This document shows positions 5,799-5,910 of a stretch of 5,910 bases of DNA, piece after piece. The stretch spans positions 1 through 5,910 of the forward strand of contig JAGHAD010000020.1 in NCBI GenBank assembly GCA_021161685.1, given 5' to 3'. Origin of the DNA: Thermoplasmata archaeon (GTDB lineage Archaea; Thermoplasmatota; E2; DHVEG-1; B18-G2). Within the stretch, counting starts at the first letter, position 1. Each line of letters starts with the position of its first letter. Under the pieces are notes generated by a model. The model was not told where the DNA came from and did no database searches. It saw only the letters and a list, made by a program, of their open reading frames with translations. A program made the translations under genes and the position numbers.

Positions 5799-5910
5799 AT
5801 GAAATTGCTGGACAGACTTGTGAAGATAATTGTGGATAGAAAAATCTTTTGCTGGGATAGGAAGAACCTGGAGATCAAGGTTTTAGCGGTCTTGGTCTAC
5901 CAAGCAGGTA
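5799..5910 (+). CDS. N-terminal part of a probable DDE transposase (IS6-like?), cut by the window end
   Basis: The frame is open from the ATG at 5799 to the window end, giving 37 residues, with an in-frame TAG just upstream at 5790-5792. The text MKLLDRLVKIIVDRK...NLEIKVLAVLVYQAG has the look of the N-terminal helical region of archaeal IS6-like transposases, where a Lys-x-Leu-Ala-x-Leu-x-Tyr stretch precedes a Gly-Leu-Ser turn and a helix-turn-helix. That comparison is from memory and the catalytic residues are outside the window. The ATG is only 2 nt after GGAGG; an in-frame TTG at 5805 would have 6 nt after the end of the G run and is an alternative start. The gene diverges from pyrG. It could instead be an unrelated small DNA-binding protein. 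Confidence 0.5.
   Translation, partial: MKLLDRLVKIIVDRKIFCWDRKNLEIKVLAVLVYQAG

Noticed and set aside
1..5910. Defence island, CRISPR array, or biosynthetic cluster
   Set aside because: No regular direct repeats, nuclease, helicase or toxin-antitoxin motifs were seen; apart from the right edge the genes are housekeeping or small unknowns.

Overview
The window looks like a piece of a thermophilic euryarchaeal chromosome. The tRNA ligase is the archaeal/eukaryote-type ProRS that ends in Lys-Thr-Tyr. Ribosome binding sites match the archaeal anti-Shine-Dalgarno (GAGGTGAT, GGAGGT, GGTGA). The first gene of the minus-strand run appears to have almost no leader and sits about 30 bp from an ATTTAAA box. 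Arg is mostly AGA/AGG and Ile is often ATA. An Archaeoglobales-like source is my best guess from protein wording alone; I ran no search.

Left part (1-2371, plus strand): the 3' part of proS, a small two-helix membrane protein and a TrmJ-type SPOUT tRNA methyltransferase form a tight run. Gaps are 11 and 23 bp (8 bp for the second if trmJ starts at an AUU). Two of the three products act on tRNA. Middle (2364-2925, minus strand): a 74-residue protein of unknown function converges on trmJ with an 8-bp overlap, preceded by a 10-cysteine protein resembling DUF3795. Right part (2943-5664, minus strand): an M50 site-2-type intramembrane metalloprotease follows pyrG (CTP synthase) by 1 bp. pyrG, the protease, the Cys-rich protein and the 74-aa protein are probably read as one transcript from a promoter at about 5692-5698, although the last gene may have its own promoter.

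Right edge (5665-5910): a 134-bp divergent intergenic region holds two TATA-like boxes sharing the 9-mer ATTTAAACC in opposite orientation. It is followed by a perfect 13-bp hairpin whose 3' arm is the ribosome binding site of a plus-strand gene that runs off the window. The 37 visible residues resemble the N-terminus of an archaeal DDE (possibly IS6-like) transposase, but this is inference.

Most of the window is ordinary housekeeping sequence. The parts most worth a second look are the hairpin-gated start at the right edge, the likely non-canonical (AUU) start of trmJ, and an Arg-to-Thr change in the GTP-responsive lid of CTP synthase. I see no CRISPR array, tRNA, rRNA or complete mobile element.
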